64,000 bases of DNA from Streptacidiphilus sp. ASG 303 (GTDB lineage: Bacteria > Actinomycetota > Actinomycetes > Streptomycetales > Streptomycetaceae): NCBI RefSeq assembly GCF_020991365.1, contig NZ_JAJLRA010000003.1, forward strand, positions 372,001-436,000, read 5' to 3'. Below, piece by piece: positions 50,375-59,401 of this stretch (its first letter is position 1; the number at the start of each line of letters is the position of its first letter). The notes under the pieces were generated by a model. That model made no database searches. It was not told where the DNA came from and saw only the letters and a program-made list of their open reading frames with translations. The translations under genes were made by a program, and so were the position numbers.

Positions 50375-52795
50375 TCAGCTCCCGGCCGCGGCACGGGCCT
50401 GCCATGCCTCCCGGTGGCGCTGTGCGGCCAGCCGCGCGCCGCGGACGGCCTCGGGGGCGACCGGCTCCTCCAGCCAGGGGGCGACCGTCGCCCGCATGCC
50501 CTCGGCGAACCGCATGCCCAGCGGGGTGAGCGACCCGGACCCGGCCAGCACCTCCACGGCCTCCGCGGTGTGCCGGCGCCAGCGGGCGAAGTGCACCTCG
50601 GCCTCGGCGGCGGCCGCACCCCGCGCCGTGTGCCGCCGCACCCGCCAGAAGTCGGCCACCGCGATGTGGGCGTACGTCCCCTGCAGCAGGCCCTCCAGCG
50701 GGCGGGGGTCCTCCCGCCACGGCGCGTAGTGGAGCCGGGTGTCCTCCGGGTCGTGGAGGTCGGCGAGGTCCAGGACGGCGCCGAGCTTCACGTGCTGGAA
50801 CTCGTGGACCAGCAGCAGTGCCAGCACGTCCGCCCGGCCGGGCCGGGCGATGCCGACCGCGCCGAACGCCTGCCGCGCGGCGGCGCTGACGTCCTGCCCG
50901 GCGGGCGCCTCCAGCGGGGTGACGGTGGACAGGCCGGCGGACAGGCCCGGCGCGTACCGGGGCAGTTCACGGCCGATCAGCTCCCAGGCCTCGGCGAGTC
51001 CCGCGCGCCAGGCCTCGGCCTCGCCGTCCGGCAGCCGCCCGGCCACCGGCCACTGGTGGCCGTCGCGGTACGGGTCGGTGTCCTCCAGCGCCACCGTCCA
51101 CCCGGGGGCGGCCAGGCGCCGCACGGGGTGCCAGCGGTCGCCCGGCGGGTCGTCGCGGCCGATCCGCAGCACGGCGCCGCCCACCGCCACGGTGAAGCCG
51201 TCCGGGCCGCCGGACACCACGGCCTCGCCGCCGTCGCCGCCCACGAGCACCCTGCCCAGGGTGGGCAGCCGCACCGCGCCGCCGCGCACCGGCACCCGGA
51301 CCGGCTCGTCACGGCCCGCACGCAGGGCGGCCGCGGCCGCGACCTCCGCCAGGCCGCCCGCGTCGGCCCCGGCCGCGCCCTCCAGGCAGCGCACCGCCCA
51401 GGCCCGGGTGTAGGGGTGGGCCAGCACCGCGTCCAGCGCGTCCGGCGCGTCGGAGTCGAGGGCGGTGAGCAGCTCCCAGGCGGCCGCGGCGGGGGCGGAC
51501 CGGTCGGCGGACAGGTCCGCCGACCGCTGCCGGACGGCGGCGAGCAGCTCGCGCACGATGCCCAGCTGAGCCCGCGCCAGGGAGCGGACCGCCTCGGCGC
51601 CGCCGAAGCCGGCGGCCAGCTCGTCCAGGTGCGCCTCCGGCAGCACCGGCGGGCCGGGCTGCGGGGGCGGCGGGACGGGGGCGGCGGCGAGGCGGTCGCG
51701 GATTCCGGTGATCAGCTGCATGAGGTCCCCGCAGTAGACGGAGGGGTTGGCGAAGCCGCTGCCGGCGCGGTACCGGTGGGCGTACAGGCCGCCGCCGCAG
51801 GAGCGGACGACCGGGCAGGCCCGGCACTCCGCGGCCAGCCCGTCGAGGCCCTGCGTCCGGGCCAGCATGCCCGGGTGGCGGGAGGCCTCGTCGAAGGTGT
51901 GGGAGAAGACGTCGAGTCCGGTGGCGGGCGCGCCGTCGAAGGCGGTCTTGAGGGAGTCGGCCTGCTCCAGCGTGCCGTCGGTCTCGACCACGACCAGGTC
52001 GGAGGGTTCCAGGCCGAGGGACTCGGTGAGGCTGCTGCCGCCGCGCAGGGTGCGCTCCACGGAGTCGAAGACCCGCACGGGGAAGGGCCGCCCCTGCCCG
52101 TGCCAGCGGTCGAGGACCGCCAGCAGCCAGTCGGCGTAGGGGGTGCCGCCGCCGGGGCGCGGCGGGGGCTGCTCCCAGGTGGCGTGCGGCAGCAGGTAGT
52201 CCACGCGGGGCGGGTCGAGCTCCGCCAGCGCGTCGTGGACGGCGGCGGGGTCGTTGCGGACGTCGACGGTGCAGAGCAGGCCCGCGAAGAGGTGCCGGTA
52301 CCGGGGGCGGCGGAGCAGCCCGACGGCCCGCAGGACGTGGGGGTGGCTGCTGCGGCCGTCGGCGAAGCGGCGGTGGCGGTCGTTGGCCGCCCGGTCGCCG
52401 TCCAGCGAGATCCCGACCTTGACGCCGAACTCCGCGAACAGGTCGAGGAAGCGCTCGTCCAGCAGGACGCCGTTGGTGTGGATGCGCAGGTCGAGGGCGC
52501 AGACGCCGTCGAGGGCGCGGTGCAGCTCCTCGGCCGCCCGGCGCAGGCGGGCCGGGCCGGCGAGCAGCGGCTCGCCACCGTGCAGCACGACATGGACCGC
52601 CGCCGTCCCGTGCGCGGCGGCGTGCTCCGCGATGCGGTCGGCGGTGCGCACCAGCACCTCGTCGGGGACCGCCCGGGGGCGGCCCCGCCAGCTGGTGTCC
52701 GCGTGCTCGTACACGTAGCAGTGGTCGCACGCGAGGTCGCATCGGCTGTGCACCTTCAGCACGAACTGCCTGAGGGGCACGGGGGATCGGTCCAT
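50375..52795 (-). CDS. fxsB: FxsB radical SAM/SPASM cyclophane maturase fused to HExxH domain
   Basis: An 806-aa maturase. Radical SAM Cys residues are C19-x3-C23-x2-C26 in HSRCDLACDHCYVYEH, which binds the SAM-cleaving 4Fe-4S cluster. GGEPLLAGP and the GISLDGDRAANDRHR segment follow. SPASM-type Cys residues lie near 325-355 (CRACPVVRSCGGG, SVYCGDL) for auxiliary clusters. The C-terminal half (about 400-806) carries H664-E-F-Q-H668, the HExxH domain of proposed peptide-modifying (2-oxoglutarate-type beta-hydroxylase) enzymes. FxsB enzymes form cyclophane cross-links on aromatic residues near the FxSxx end. ATG 52795 is 21 nt after fxsA; GGAGG is about 17 nt away, which is longer than optimal and may keep enzyme levels below substrate. 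Confidence 0.93.
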   Translation of the reverse strand: MDRSPVPLRQFVLKVHSRCDLACDHCYVYEHADTSWRGRPRAVPDEVLVRTADRIAEHAAAHGTAAVHVVLHGGEPLLAGPARLRRAAEELHRALDGVCALDLRIHTNGVLLDERFLDLFAEFGVKVGISLDGDRAANDRHRRFADGRSSHPHVLRAVGLLRRPRYRHLFAGLLCTVDVRNDPAAVHDALAELDPPRVDYLLPHATWEQPPPRPGGGTPYADWLLAVLDRWHGQGRPFPVRVFDSVERTLRGGSSLTESLGLEPSDLVVVETDGTLEQADSLKTAFDGAPATGLDVFSHTFDEASRHPGMLARTQGLDGLAAECRACPVVRSCGGGLYAHRYRAGSGFANPSVYCGDLMQLITGIRDRLAAAPVPPPPQPGPPVLPEAHLDELAAGFGGAEAVRSLARAQLGIVRELLAAVRQRSADLSADRSAPAAAAWELLTALDSDAPDALDAVLAHPYTRAWAVRCLEGAAGADAGGLAEVAAAAALRAGRDEPVRVPVRGGAVRLPTLGRVLVGGDGGEAVVSGGPDGFTVAVGGAVLRIGRDDPPGDRWHPVRRLAAPGWTVALEDTDPYRDGHQWPVAGRLPDGEAEAWRAGLAEAWELIGRELPRYAPGLSAGLSTVTPLEAPAGQDVSAAARQAFGAVGIARPGRADVLALLLVHEFQHVKLGAVLDLADLHDPEDTRLHYAPWREDPRPLEGLLQGTYAHIAVADFWRVRRHTARGAAAAEAEVHFARWRRHTAEAVEVLAGSGSLTPLGMRFAEGMRATVAPWLEEPVAPEAVRGARLAAQRHREAWQARAAAGS

Positions 52796-52816
52796 GTCGG
52801 CTGGTCGGGCGCCTCC

Positions 52817-52999
52817 TCAGATCGAGGAGTTGAAGGCGGCCACGGCGACCGGGCGGGGGGCACCGCTGCCGGGGACGATCCGCTTCAGGGTCTCCGAGTC
52901 GGTCCGGTGGGCAAGAGAGGCGAGCGGGATGCGTGGGGACGGCGCGTCCCCACGGGGCGCGAGGGCGGGCGCAGGCGCGGGTGCGACGGAAGTGTTCAA
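52817..52999 (-). CDS. fxsA: FxSxx-COOH ribosomal peptide precursor
   Basis: A 60-aa precursor. A Pro/Ala-rich leader (1-22) is followed by IPLASLAHRTDSETLKRIVP, a recognition-type helix, and a C-terminal core ending VAAFNSSI. The last five residues F-N-S-S-I fit F-x-S-x-x-COOH exactly; the Phe is the expected site of radical cross-linking by FxsB. The start is TTG 52999, strongly supported by AAGGGGAT 4-5 nt before it. It is the first gene of the system and too short for many gene finders. A 12-bp palindrome and a -10 element lie about 120-150 nt upstream. Confidence 0.93.
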   Translation of the reverse strand: MNTSVAPAPAPALAPRGDAPSPRIPLASLAHRTDSETLKRIVPGSGAPRPVAVAAFNSSI

Positions 53000-53121
53000 C
53001 GCGATCCCCTTGGGTAATGGGCACGGAGAGGAGGAGACGCGCCGGTTCGTCGGGCCACCTGTGTACGATCCTTCGGACAGCCATCCCGGTCATGGACCAG
53101 GGGTGGCCTTTCGGCGTGCGC

Positions 53122-53149
53122 GCATTGCAATGCCTGTGCGCGAAGTCTA
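53122..53149 (-). promoter_or_regulatory. Candidate fxsA promoter and operator palindrome
   Basis: On the minus strand a -10-like TAGACT (53149-53144) is followed by the perfect 12-bp palindrome GCATTGCAATGC (53133-53122). That places the palindrome at about +4 to +15 of the predicted transcript, a typical repressor site. No good -35 hexamer is seen. The leader to TTG 52999 would be about 137 nt. Confidence 0.45.
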
Positions 53150-53464
53150 GGGCCAGGAGCGCGGCGACGCCCGCGATCCGGGGATGTCCCGGGCGCCCCG
53201 GGCGGCGCGCCGCCGCCGGGAGTTGACGCACAGGGCGCTGATCGCGGCTTTCCCGCCGTCCGCCCCTCCGCGAACCACCCGTTCGGGCCTTCCACCGGTC
53301 GGCCCAACACCGTGCGCCGCCCGCCCCCGCCGCTGCGGCCCGTCCGGCCGCGGGACCGGTCGGAGGGCTGTCCGGTGCCCGGCGGAGGCCCGTCCGGTGC
53401 CCGCCCGGGGCGCGCACGGCGCGGCGGCGCGGACACGGCCGTGCCGGGGACCGGAAAAACACCG

Positions 53465-53494
53465 TTGCCTCCCGGCGGGGAGCGTGCCTATGGT
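53465..53494 (+). promoter_or_regulatory. Promoter of the 12-codon ORF
   Basis: TTGCCT (53465-53470), an 18-nt spacer and TATGGT (53489-53494), a good match to a housekeeping sigma promoter. The predicted transcript start near 53501 leaves just room for the Shine-Dalgarno sequence at 53508. Confidence 0.55.
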
Positions 53495-53524
53495 GGCGGG
53501 ACACGGGAAGGAGGTGATCCTGAG

Positions 53525-53563
53525 TTGAGTACTTTCAGGACGTGTGAGGTGGCTGCTTCCTAG
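53525..53563 (+). CDS. Tiny 12-aa ORF with a 13-nt perfect Shine-Dalgarno
   Basis: The reading frame gives M(TTG)STFRTCEVAAS and a TAG stop. It is preceded by AAGGAGGTGATCC (53508-53520), complementary over 13 nt to the 3' end of 16S rRNA, with 10 nt from GGAGG to TTG. A promoter precedes it at 53465-53494. The ORF has about half G+C against three quarters around it, so it looks constrained. TCCTGA (53518-53523) and TCAGGA (53535-53540) can pair, putting the start codon in a hairpin loop. No gene follows on the plus strand for 1.5 kb. It could be a functional micropeptide, a leader peptide, or a ribosome-binding RNA. I do not recognise it. Confidence 0.6.
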   Translation: MSTFRTCEVAAS

Positions 53564-53965
53564 CCGCCCCGCCCGGTTGCCGAAGCGCGGCGGCGGGCAA
53601 TCCACAGCAGACACCCGACCCGCGGGCCCACCGGGATCGTCCCCCGGTGCCCGGTCGAAGGCCGCACGGCGGCCACCGGCCGGGAGCAGCCCGCGGGTTG
53701 TCCGCTGTCCTGGGACGGCCGCGCCCCTGACGGTCCGGGGCGCCCCTCCGTCCGGTCCTCTCCCGGCACCGCACGTGCCCGTCGGCGCCCCCGGCCCGGC
53801 CCCCGCGCCCCGGGACGCACCCGCGGCGGCGCTCCCCCGCCGGACCCCTCGGACCCGTCGGCCGTCCCGTCGGTCCGCAGGCGCACCGGACGTCCCGGGC
53901 GCTCCCGGGCGCTCCCGGGCGCCCCTGTGGTGCGCGGGGCCCGCGGACCCCGCCGCACCGCGGCG
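53564..53965. other. Gene-free region between the tiny ORF and pdxH
   Basis: About 400 nt of very GC-rich sequence with no supported gene on either strand. GC-rich inverted segments near 53564-53600 could act as terminator of the tiny transcript, but no perfect stem was found. Confidence 0.4.
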
Positions 53966-54715
53966 CTAGGGGCAGAGCCGCTCGACGGTCCAGCCGGTGG
54001 GCGCCTCCGGGTCGGCGCGGTAGCGGAGCCGGTCGTGCAGCCGGTTCAGCCGCCCCTGCCAGAACTCGACGGTCTCCGGGTGCAGCCGGAAGCCGCCCCA
54101 GAACGGCGGCACCGGCACCCCCTCGCCCTCCGGGTAGCGGGCGGCCAGCTCGGCGTAGCGCTCCTCCAGCTCCTGCCGCGAGGCGACGGTCCGGGACTGC
54201 TCGCTGGCCCAGGCGCCCAGCTGGGAGCCGTGCGGGCGGGTGCGGAAGTAGGCGGCGGTCTCGTCGCGGCCGACCCGCTCGACGGAGCCGGTGACGATCA
54301 CCTGGCGGGCGACGGGGTGCCAGGGGAAGAGCAGCGACGCGTGCGGGTTGGCGTCCAGCTCGGCGGCCTTGCGGGAGCCGTAGTTGGTGAAGAAGACGAA
54401 CCCGCGGGCGTCGTAGCCCTTGAGCAGGACGGTCCGGGAGCTGGGCCGCCCGGCGGCGTCGGCGGTGGAGAGCACCATCGCGTTGGGCTCGTGGACCCCG
54501 GCCGCCCCGGCCTCGGCGAACCAGCGGCCGAACTGGGTGACCGGGTCGTGGGCCAGTTCGTGCTCGGCGAGGCCTGCGGCGCTGTACTGGCGGCGCATGG
54601 AGGCCGGGTCCGGCTCGGGGAGGCGTCCCGCCCCGCCGGGTTCGGGCGGGGAGGCCGGCGGCTCGGGGACGGGCGTACGACGGGCTGCGGGGCGGGCGCT
54701 GTCCGGGAGATGCAC
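53966..54715 (-). CDS. pdxH: Pyridoxamine 5'-phosphate oxidase
   Basis: A 249-aa FMN enzyme. The conserved core starts at residue 40 ([19 protein letters not shown]) and contains [24 protein letters not shown] (FMN-binding), [17 protein letters not shown], and the C-terminal [15 protein letters not shown]...WTVERLCP signature. It oxidises pyridoxine/pyridoxamine phosphate to pyridoxal phosphate, the cofactor of SerC two genes away. GTG 54715 was chosen because GGGAG stands 4-5 nt upstream; the Pro-rich first 39 residues may be dispensable and the ATG at residue 40 is an alternative start. Divergent from the citrate synthase gene. Confidence 0.93.
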   Translation of the reverse strand: MHLPDSARPAARRTPVPEPPASPPEPGGAGRLPEPDPASMRRQYSAAGLAEHELAHDPVTQFGRWFAEAGAAGVHEPNAMVLSTADAAGRPSSRTVLLKGYDARGFVFFTNYGSRKAAELDANPHASLLFPWHPVARQVIVTGSVERVGRDETAAYFRTRPHGSQLGAWASEQSRTVASRQELEERYAELAARYPEGEGVPVPPFWGGFRLHPETVEFWQGRLNRLHDRLRYRADPEAPTGWTVERLCP

Positions 54716-54880
54716 GCTCCCATCATCGCGTACGGCGCCCCTCCGCGGGGCGTCCGCCGCCCGGGCGATGTGCCGTGGGTCACGCCGGACGGAGCGGTCC
54801 CGGGGGGCCTCCGGGGCGGTCGCGCCCCTGGTCGGGGCGGTCCGGGGGCGGCGCGACCAGCGGTGTCCCCCGCCGGTCCG

Positions 54881-54926
54881 GCGGGGAGGCCGGGGCGCGG
54901 CGGGCGTCGCGCCCCGGCCTCCCCGC
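54881..54926. promoter_or_regulatory. Long perfect hairpin between divergent pdxH and citrate synthase genes
   Basis: Perfect 19-bp arms (54881-54899 with 54908-54926) and an 8-nt loop. Because the flanking genes diverge, it is not an ordinary end-of-gene terminator; it may insulate the two promoters or be an operator. The rest of 54716-55105 shows only the citrate synthase promoter. Confidence 0.55.
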
Positions 54927-54969
54927 CACCGCGGCGGAGCACGGCGCGCTGCACGCGGTGCCCGGGAAT

Positions 54970-54999
54970 CTGGCACCGCGTGCCATGCGGGCGTACGCT
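54970..54999 (+). promoter_or_regulatory. Promoter of the citrate synthase gene
   Basis: CTGGCA (54970-54975), 18-nt spacer, TACGCT (54994-54999). The predicted start near 55006 gives a leader of about 100 nt before ATG 55106. Confidence 0.5.
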
Positions 55000-55105
55000 G
55001 CGCATCACCCCGCACAGCACGGACAGCACTGCCACCCCAGCCAGACCGCGAGGCGTACCAAGCCGTCAGGTCGTCCGGACCAACCAGATCAAGAGGAGCC
55101 GCCCG

Positions 55106-56206
55106 ATGTCCGATTTCGTACCCGGACTCGAAGGTGTCGTCGCGTTCGAGACCGAGATCGCCGAGCCCGACAAGGAAGGCGGCTCGCTGCGCTACCGCGG
55201 CGTGGACATCGAGGACCTGGTCGGACACGTCTCGTTCGGGCACGTCTGGGGCCTGCTGGTGGACGGCAAGTTCAACCCGGGCCTGCCGCCGGCGGAGCCG
55301 TTCCCGATCCCGGTCCACTCCGGCGACATCCGGGTCGACGTGCAGTCCGCGCTCGCCATGCTGGCCCCGGTGTGGGGCCTCAAACCGCTCCTGGACATCG
55401 ACGCCGAGGAGGCCCGCGACGACCTCGCGCGCGCCGCGGTGATGGCGCTGTCGTACGTCGCCCAGTCGGCGCGCGGCCAGGGCCTGCCGATGGTGCCGCA
55501 GCGGGAGATCGACAAGGCCGAGACGATCGTCGAGCGGTTCATGATCCGCTGGCGCGGCGAGCCCGACCCCAAGCACGTCAAGGCCGTCGACGCCTACTGG
55601 ACGTCGGCCGCCGAGCACGGCATGAACGCCTCCACCTTCACCGCCCGCGTCATCGCCTCCACCGGCGCCGACGTCGCCGCCGCGCTCTCCGGCGCGGTGG
55701 GCGCCATGTCCGGCCCGCTGCACGGCGGCGCGCCCTCCCGCGTCCTCGGCATGATCGAGGAGATCGAGCGGACCGGCGACGCGGTCGGCTACGTGAAGAA
55801 CGCCCTGGACAAGGGCGAGCGCCTGATGGGCTTCGGCCACCGCGTGTACCGCGCCGAGGACCCGCGCGCCGCCGTGCTCCGCCGCACCGCCAAGGAGCTG
55901 GACGCGCCCCGCTTCGAGGTCGCCGAGGCGCTGGAGAAGGCCGCCCTGGAGGAGCTGCACAACCGCCGCCCCGACCGGGTGCTCGCCACCAACGTCGAGT
56001 TCTGGGCCGCGATCATGCTGGACTTCGCCGAGGTCCCGGCGCACATGTTCACGTCGATGTTCACCTGCGCCCGCACCGCCGGCTGGTCGGCGCACATCCT
56101 GGAGCAGAAGCGCACCGGCCGCCTCGTGCGCCCCTCCGCCCGCTACGTGGGACCCGGCCCGCGCAGCCCGCGCGAGGTCGAGGGCTACGGCGACATCGCC
56201 CGCTGA
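55106..56206 (+). CDS. Citrate synthase (type II-like, citrate synthase 2)
   Basis: A 366-aa citrate synthase, the short Gram-positive type. Substrate/catalytic blocks are [14 protein letters not shown] (catalytic His, near 210), [14 protein letters not shown] (second His, near 245), and [17 protein letters not shown] with the acidic/Arg region after it. It condenses oxaloacetate with acetyl-CoA in the TCA cycle; 2-methylcitrate activity is possible in this group. ATG 55106 follows AAGAGGAGCC. Streptomycetes usually have further citrate synthases, so this may be a secondary one. Ends at a strong terminator before serC. Confidence 0.95.
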   Translation: MSDFVPGLEGVVAFETEIAEPDKEGGSLRYRGVDIEDLVGHVSFGHVWGLLVDGKFNPGLPPAEPFPIPVHSGDIRVDVQSALAMLAPVWGLKPLLDIDAEEARDDLARAAVMALSYVAQSARGQGLPMVPQREIDKAETIVERFMIRWRGEPDPKHVKAVDAYWTSAAEHGMNASTFTARVIASTGADVAAALSGAVGAMSGPLHGGAPSRVLGMIEEIERTGDAVGYVKNALDKGERLMGFGHRVYRAEDPRAAVLRRTAKELDAPRFEVAEALEKAALEELHNRRPDRVLATNVEFWAAIMLDFAEVPAHMFTSMFTCARTAGWSAHILEQKRTGRLVRPSARYVGPGPRSPREVEGYGDIAR

Positions 56207-56212
56207 CGCCAG

Positions 56213-57531
<1,319 letters not shown>

Positions 57532-57562
57532 CCGCGCGGCGCCGCACCGGCGCCCGCGACGC

Positions 57563-57600
57563 GGCGGCCCCGTCCCGGAACCCTCCGGGACGGGGCCGCC
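57563..57600 (+). terminator. Hairpin terminator of serC
   Basis: Perfect 17-bp arms (57563-57579 with 57584-57600) with a 4-nt loop, 32 nt after the serC stop codon. Confidence 0.75.
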
Positions 57601-57726
57601 GTCGTTTCCCCCCGCCGCCGGCCGGGCGGGGCACCCCCGGGAGGCGCCCGGCCGGGGCCTCGCCTCGGCCGGGGGCCGCCGGGACTTCCGCCGAGGAGGC
57701 GTGGCCTCAACCGGGGGGGCGGGACC

Positions 57727-58530
57727 TCAGCCGAGGAGCGAGAGGCCGAGCGCCGCCGCCAGGAGGACGCCGTAGCCGGCCGAGGCCGCCGCCACGGCAC
57801 GGGTGCGGCGCGCCGTGTCCCATCCGGCGGCGGCGAGCAGCCGGGCGAGGGCGGGGAGCACGAGGACACCGTGCAGGGCGACCCCGTGGACCGGCTTGAG
57901 GAAGCCCACCGCGTGATACGCCTCCTGCTGGTGCCCGGCCCGGACGAGCACCACTCCGCGGGCGATCATGACCGCTCCGGACACGAGGCCGACGAGCAGG
58001 GAGGCGAACCCGGCCCGCAGGGCCAGGCGCATGTCCGGCGGGGCGTCCGCCCGGCCCCGGAGGGCCGGGACGGCCAGGGCACTCAGAACCCCGACGAGCA
58101 CGGCCCCTCCCACGGCGAGGGTCATCGAGACCGCCGAGTCGAACGGCGTCTCCATGTCGACGTGCGAGGAAACCCGCCGCCACGCCTGCAGCGTGATCCC
58201 GCCGACCTCCACGAGGCTGTCCGCCGCGAGGACGCCCAGCAGGACGGTGCGCAGGCGCACGCCCAGGCGGAGGGGGGCGGACACCCGGGCGACCGCTGCG
58301 AGCGTGAGGCCGAAGGAGAGGCCGAACGTGGCGGGCTTGCGCCAGGAGACCGGCCCCTCCCAGGGGCCGCCGTCGACGGCGAGGACCGCGAGGTGGAACA
58401 GGCCGGACGCGGCGAGCACGGCGGCGAGGACGAGGCAGGCGCGCTCGATGCGGCGCGCCTGCGCCCACGCCCGCCCCACCGCCCCGGAGGCGGCCGGACG
58501 CGCGGCGGGCGCGAGGAGCGGGCGGGTCAT
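57727..58530 (-). CDS. Polytopic membrane protein divergent from a MarR regulator
   Basis: A 267-aa protein with about seven hydrophobic segments (ACLVLAAVLAASGLFHLAVL, FGLSFGLTLAAVARV, MTLAVGGAVLVGVLSALAV, FASLLVGLVSGAVMIARGVV, AVAAASAGYGVLLAAALGLS). No known family is evident; a conserved SWRKPATFGLSFG motif near 70 and FLKPVHGVALHG near 208 could be informative. ATG 58530 is supported by GGGAGG 6 nt upstream; longer starts lack one. It diverges from a MarR gene with a dyad operator between, so it is probably repressed by that regulator (inference) and may be an efflux or stress-response protein. Confidence 0.82.
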   Translation of the reverse strand: MTRPLLAPAARPAASGAVGRAWAQARRIERACLVLAAVLAASGLFHLAVLAVDGGPWEGPVSWRKPATFGLSFGLTLAAVARVSAPLRLGVRLRTVLLGVLAADSLVEVGGITLQAWRRVSSHVDMETPFDSAVSMTLAVGGAVLVGVLSALAVPALRGRADAPPDMRLALRAGFASLLVGLVSGAVMIARGVVLVRAGHQQEAYHAVGFLKPVHGVALHGVLVLPALARLLAAAGWDTARRTRAVAAASAGYGVLLAAALGLSLLG

Positions 58531-58585
58531 CACGGCCTCCCGTCGGCGGGGCGCACGGTGCGCATCCGAATCGATTTCCATGCGT

Positions 58586-58611
58586 AAATGATTACACATG
58601 CTGAATCATTT
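58586..58611. promoter_or_regulatory. Inverted-repeat operator between MarR and membrane-protein genes
   Basis: AAATGATT (58586-58593) and AATCATTT (58604-58611) form a perfect 8-bp inverted repeat with a 10-nt spacer, in an AT-rich island of the divergent region. This is the size and shape of a MarR-dimer site. A minus-strand TTCAAA/TAATCA pair with a 16-nt spacer overlaps it. Confidence 0.6.
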
Positions 58612-58620
58612 TTGAAGCGG

Positions 58621-58626
58621 TAGCAT
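58621..58626 (+). promoter_or_regulatory. -10 hexamer of a leaderless marR promoter
   Basis: TAGCAT ends 6 nt before GTG 58633, again with no Shine-Dalgarno, immediately beside the operator dyad. Confidence 0.45.
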
Positions 58627-58632
58627 TCTGCC

Positions 58633-59115
58633 GTGAGTGCGGAGGAGGACGGGCCCCGAGGCCCGCAGAGGACCGGTGTGGCGTTCGCCCTGGCCCAGCT
58701 CGGGGCCCACGCGAGCGGCCTGTTCGCCCGGCGCCTGGAGGAGCTCGGCCTGACCCCCGCACAGGCCGGCCTGCTCCGCCTGCTGGCGGCGGCACCCGGG
58801 CGCAGCCAGAAGGAGATCGCCGCCGACCTGGGCATGCCGCCCAGCCGCTTCGTCCCCTTCGCCGACGAGCTCGACCGGCGCGGGCTCATCGAGCGGCGCC
58901 GGGACCCCGAGGACCGCCGACGGCACGCCGTGCACCTGACCCCGGACGGCCGGCACCTCCTCGACCGGCTGGCCCGGGCCGGCCGGGAGCACGAGCGGCA
59001 GCTCTGCCGGGGCCTGTCCGACGGCGAGCGGGAGCAGCTGCTCGGGCTCCTGGACCGCGTCGTGGCGGAGCAGGGCCTGACGCCGGGCGTGCACCCGGGG
59101 TACCGGACCGGCTGA
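58633..59115 (+). CDS. MarR-family transcriptional regulator
   Basis: A 160-aa winged-helix protein. The DNA-binding core is near residues 40-105 (LTPAQAGLLRLLAAAPGRSQ, KEIAADLGMPPSRFVPFADEL, RRRDPEDRRRHAVHLTPDG, the wing with its D-x-R-x3-R pattern), flanked by dimerisation helices. The start is GTG 58633, leaderless. It probably represses itself and the divergent membrane-protein gene through the dyad at 58586-58611. No Cys-based redox switch is obvious. The ligand is unknown. Confidence 0.93.
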   Translation: MSAEEDGPRGPQRTGVAFALAQLGAHASGLFARRLEELGLTPAQAGLLRLLAAAPGRSQKEIAADLGMPPSRFVPFADELDRRGLIERRRDPEDRRRHAVHLTPDGRHLLDRLARAGREHERQLCRGLSDGEREQLLGLLDRVVAEQGLTPGVHPGYRTG

Positions 59116-59186
59116 GCCCGCTCCCCCGGCGCAGGACCGGGACCGGGCGCGGCGGCGGGCACCGGGCGTCGCGGGCACGCGGGGCC

Positions 59187-59230
59187 CGGCCCGCCCAGGC
59201 TCGCGGCCGGGCGGCGGGCCGGGCGGGCCG
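59187..59230 (+). terminator. Possible terminator after marR
   Basis: Arms CGGCCCGCCC (59187-59196) and GGGCGGGCCG (59221-59230) are perfectly complementary but the loop is 24 nt, with more pairing possible inside. Confidence 0.4.
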
Positions 59231-59401
59231 CAGCACGGCCGGGACGGGGCCGCGAGCGGCGTGGGCCGTCGGGGTCGGGCCCGTAGGCCGACCGGCGGCT
59301 TTCCGCGCGGCGGCGGCCTGAGCGGGGCGTTCCCGGGCGAGACACCCCCTGTCGGCGCGTGGTCCCACCGCGCCGCGGCACCCGAGACAGGAAGCTCCCG
59401 C

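Noticed and set aside
53508-53520. End of a 16S rRNA gene (minus strand reads GGATCACCTCCTT)
   Set aside because: Only 13 nt match; the sequence before it has no 16S helix 45 features. It is better explained as a Shine-Dalgarno sequence on the plus strand.
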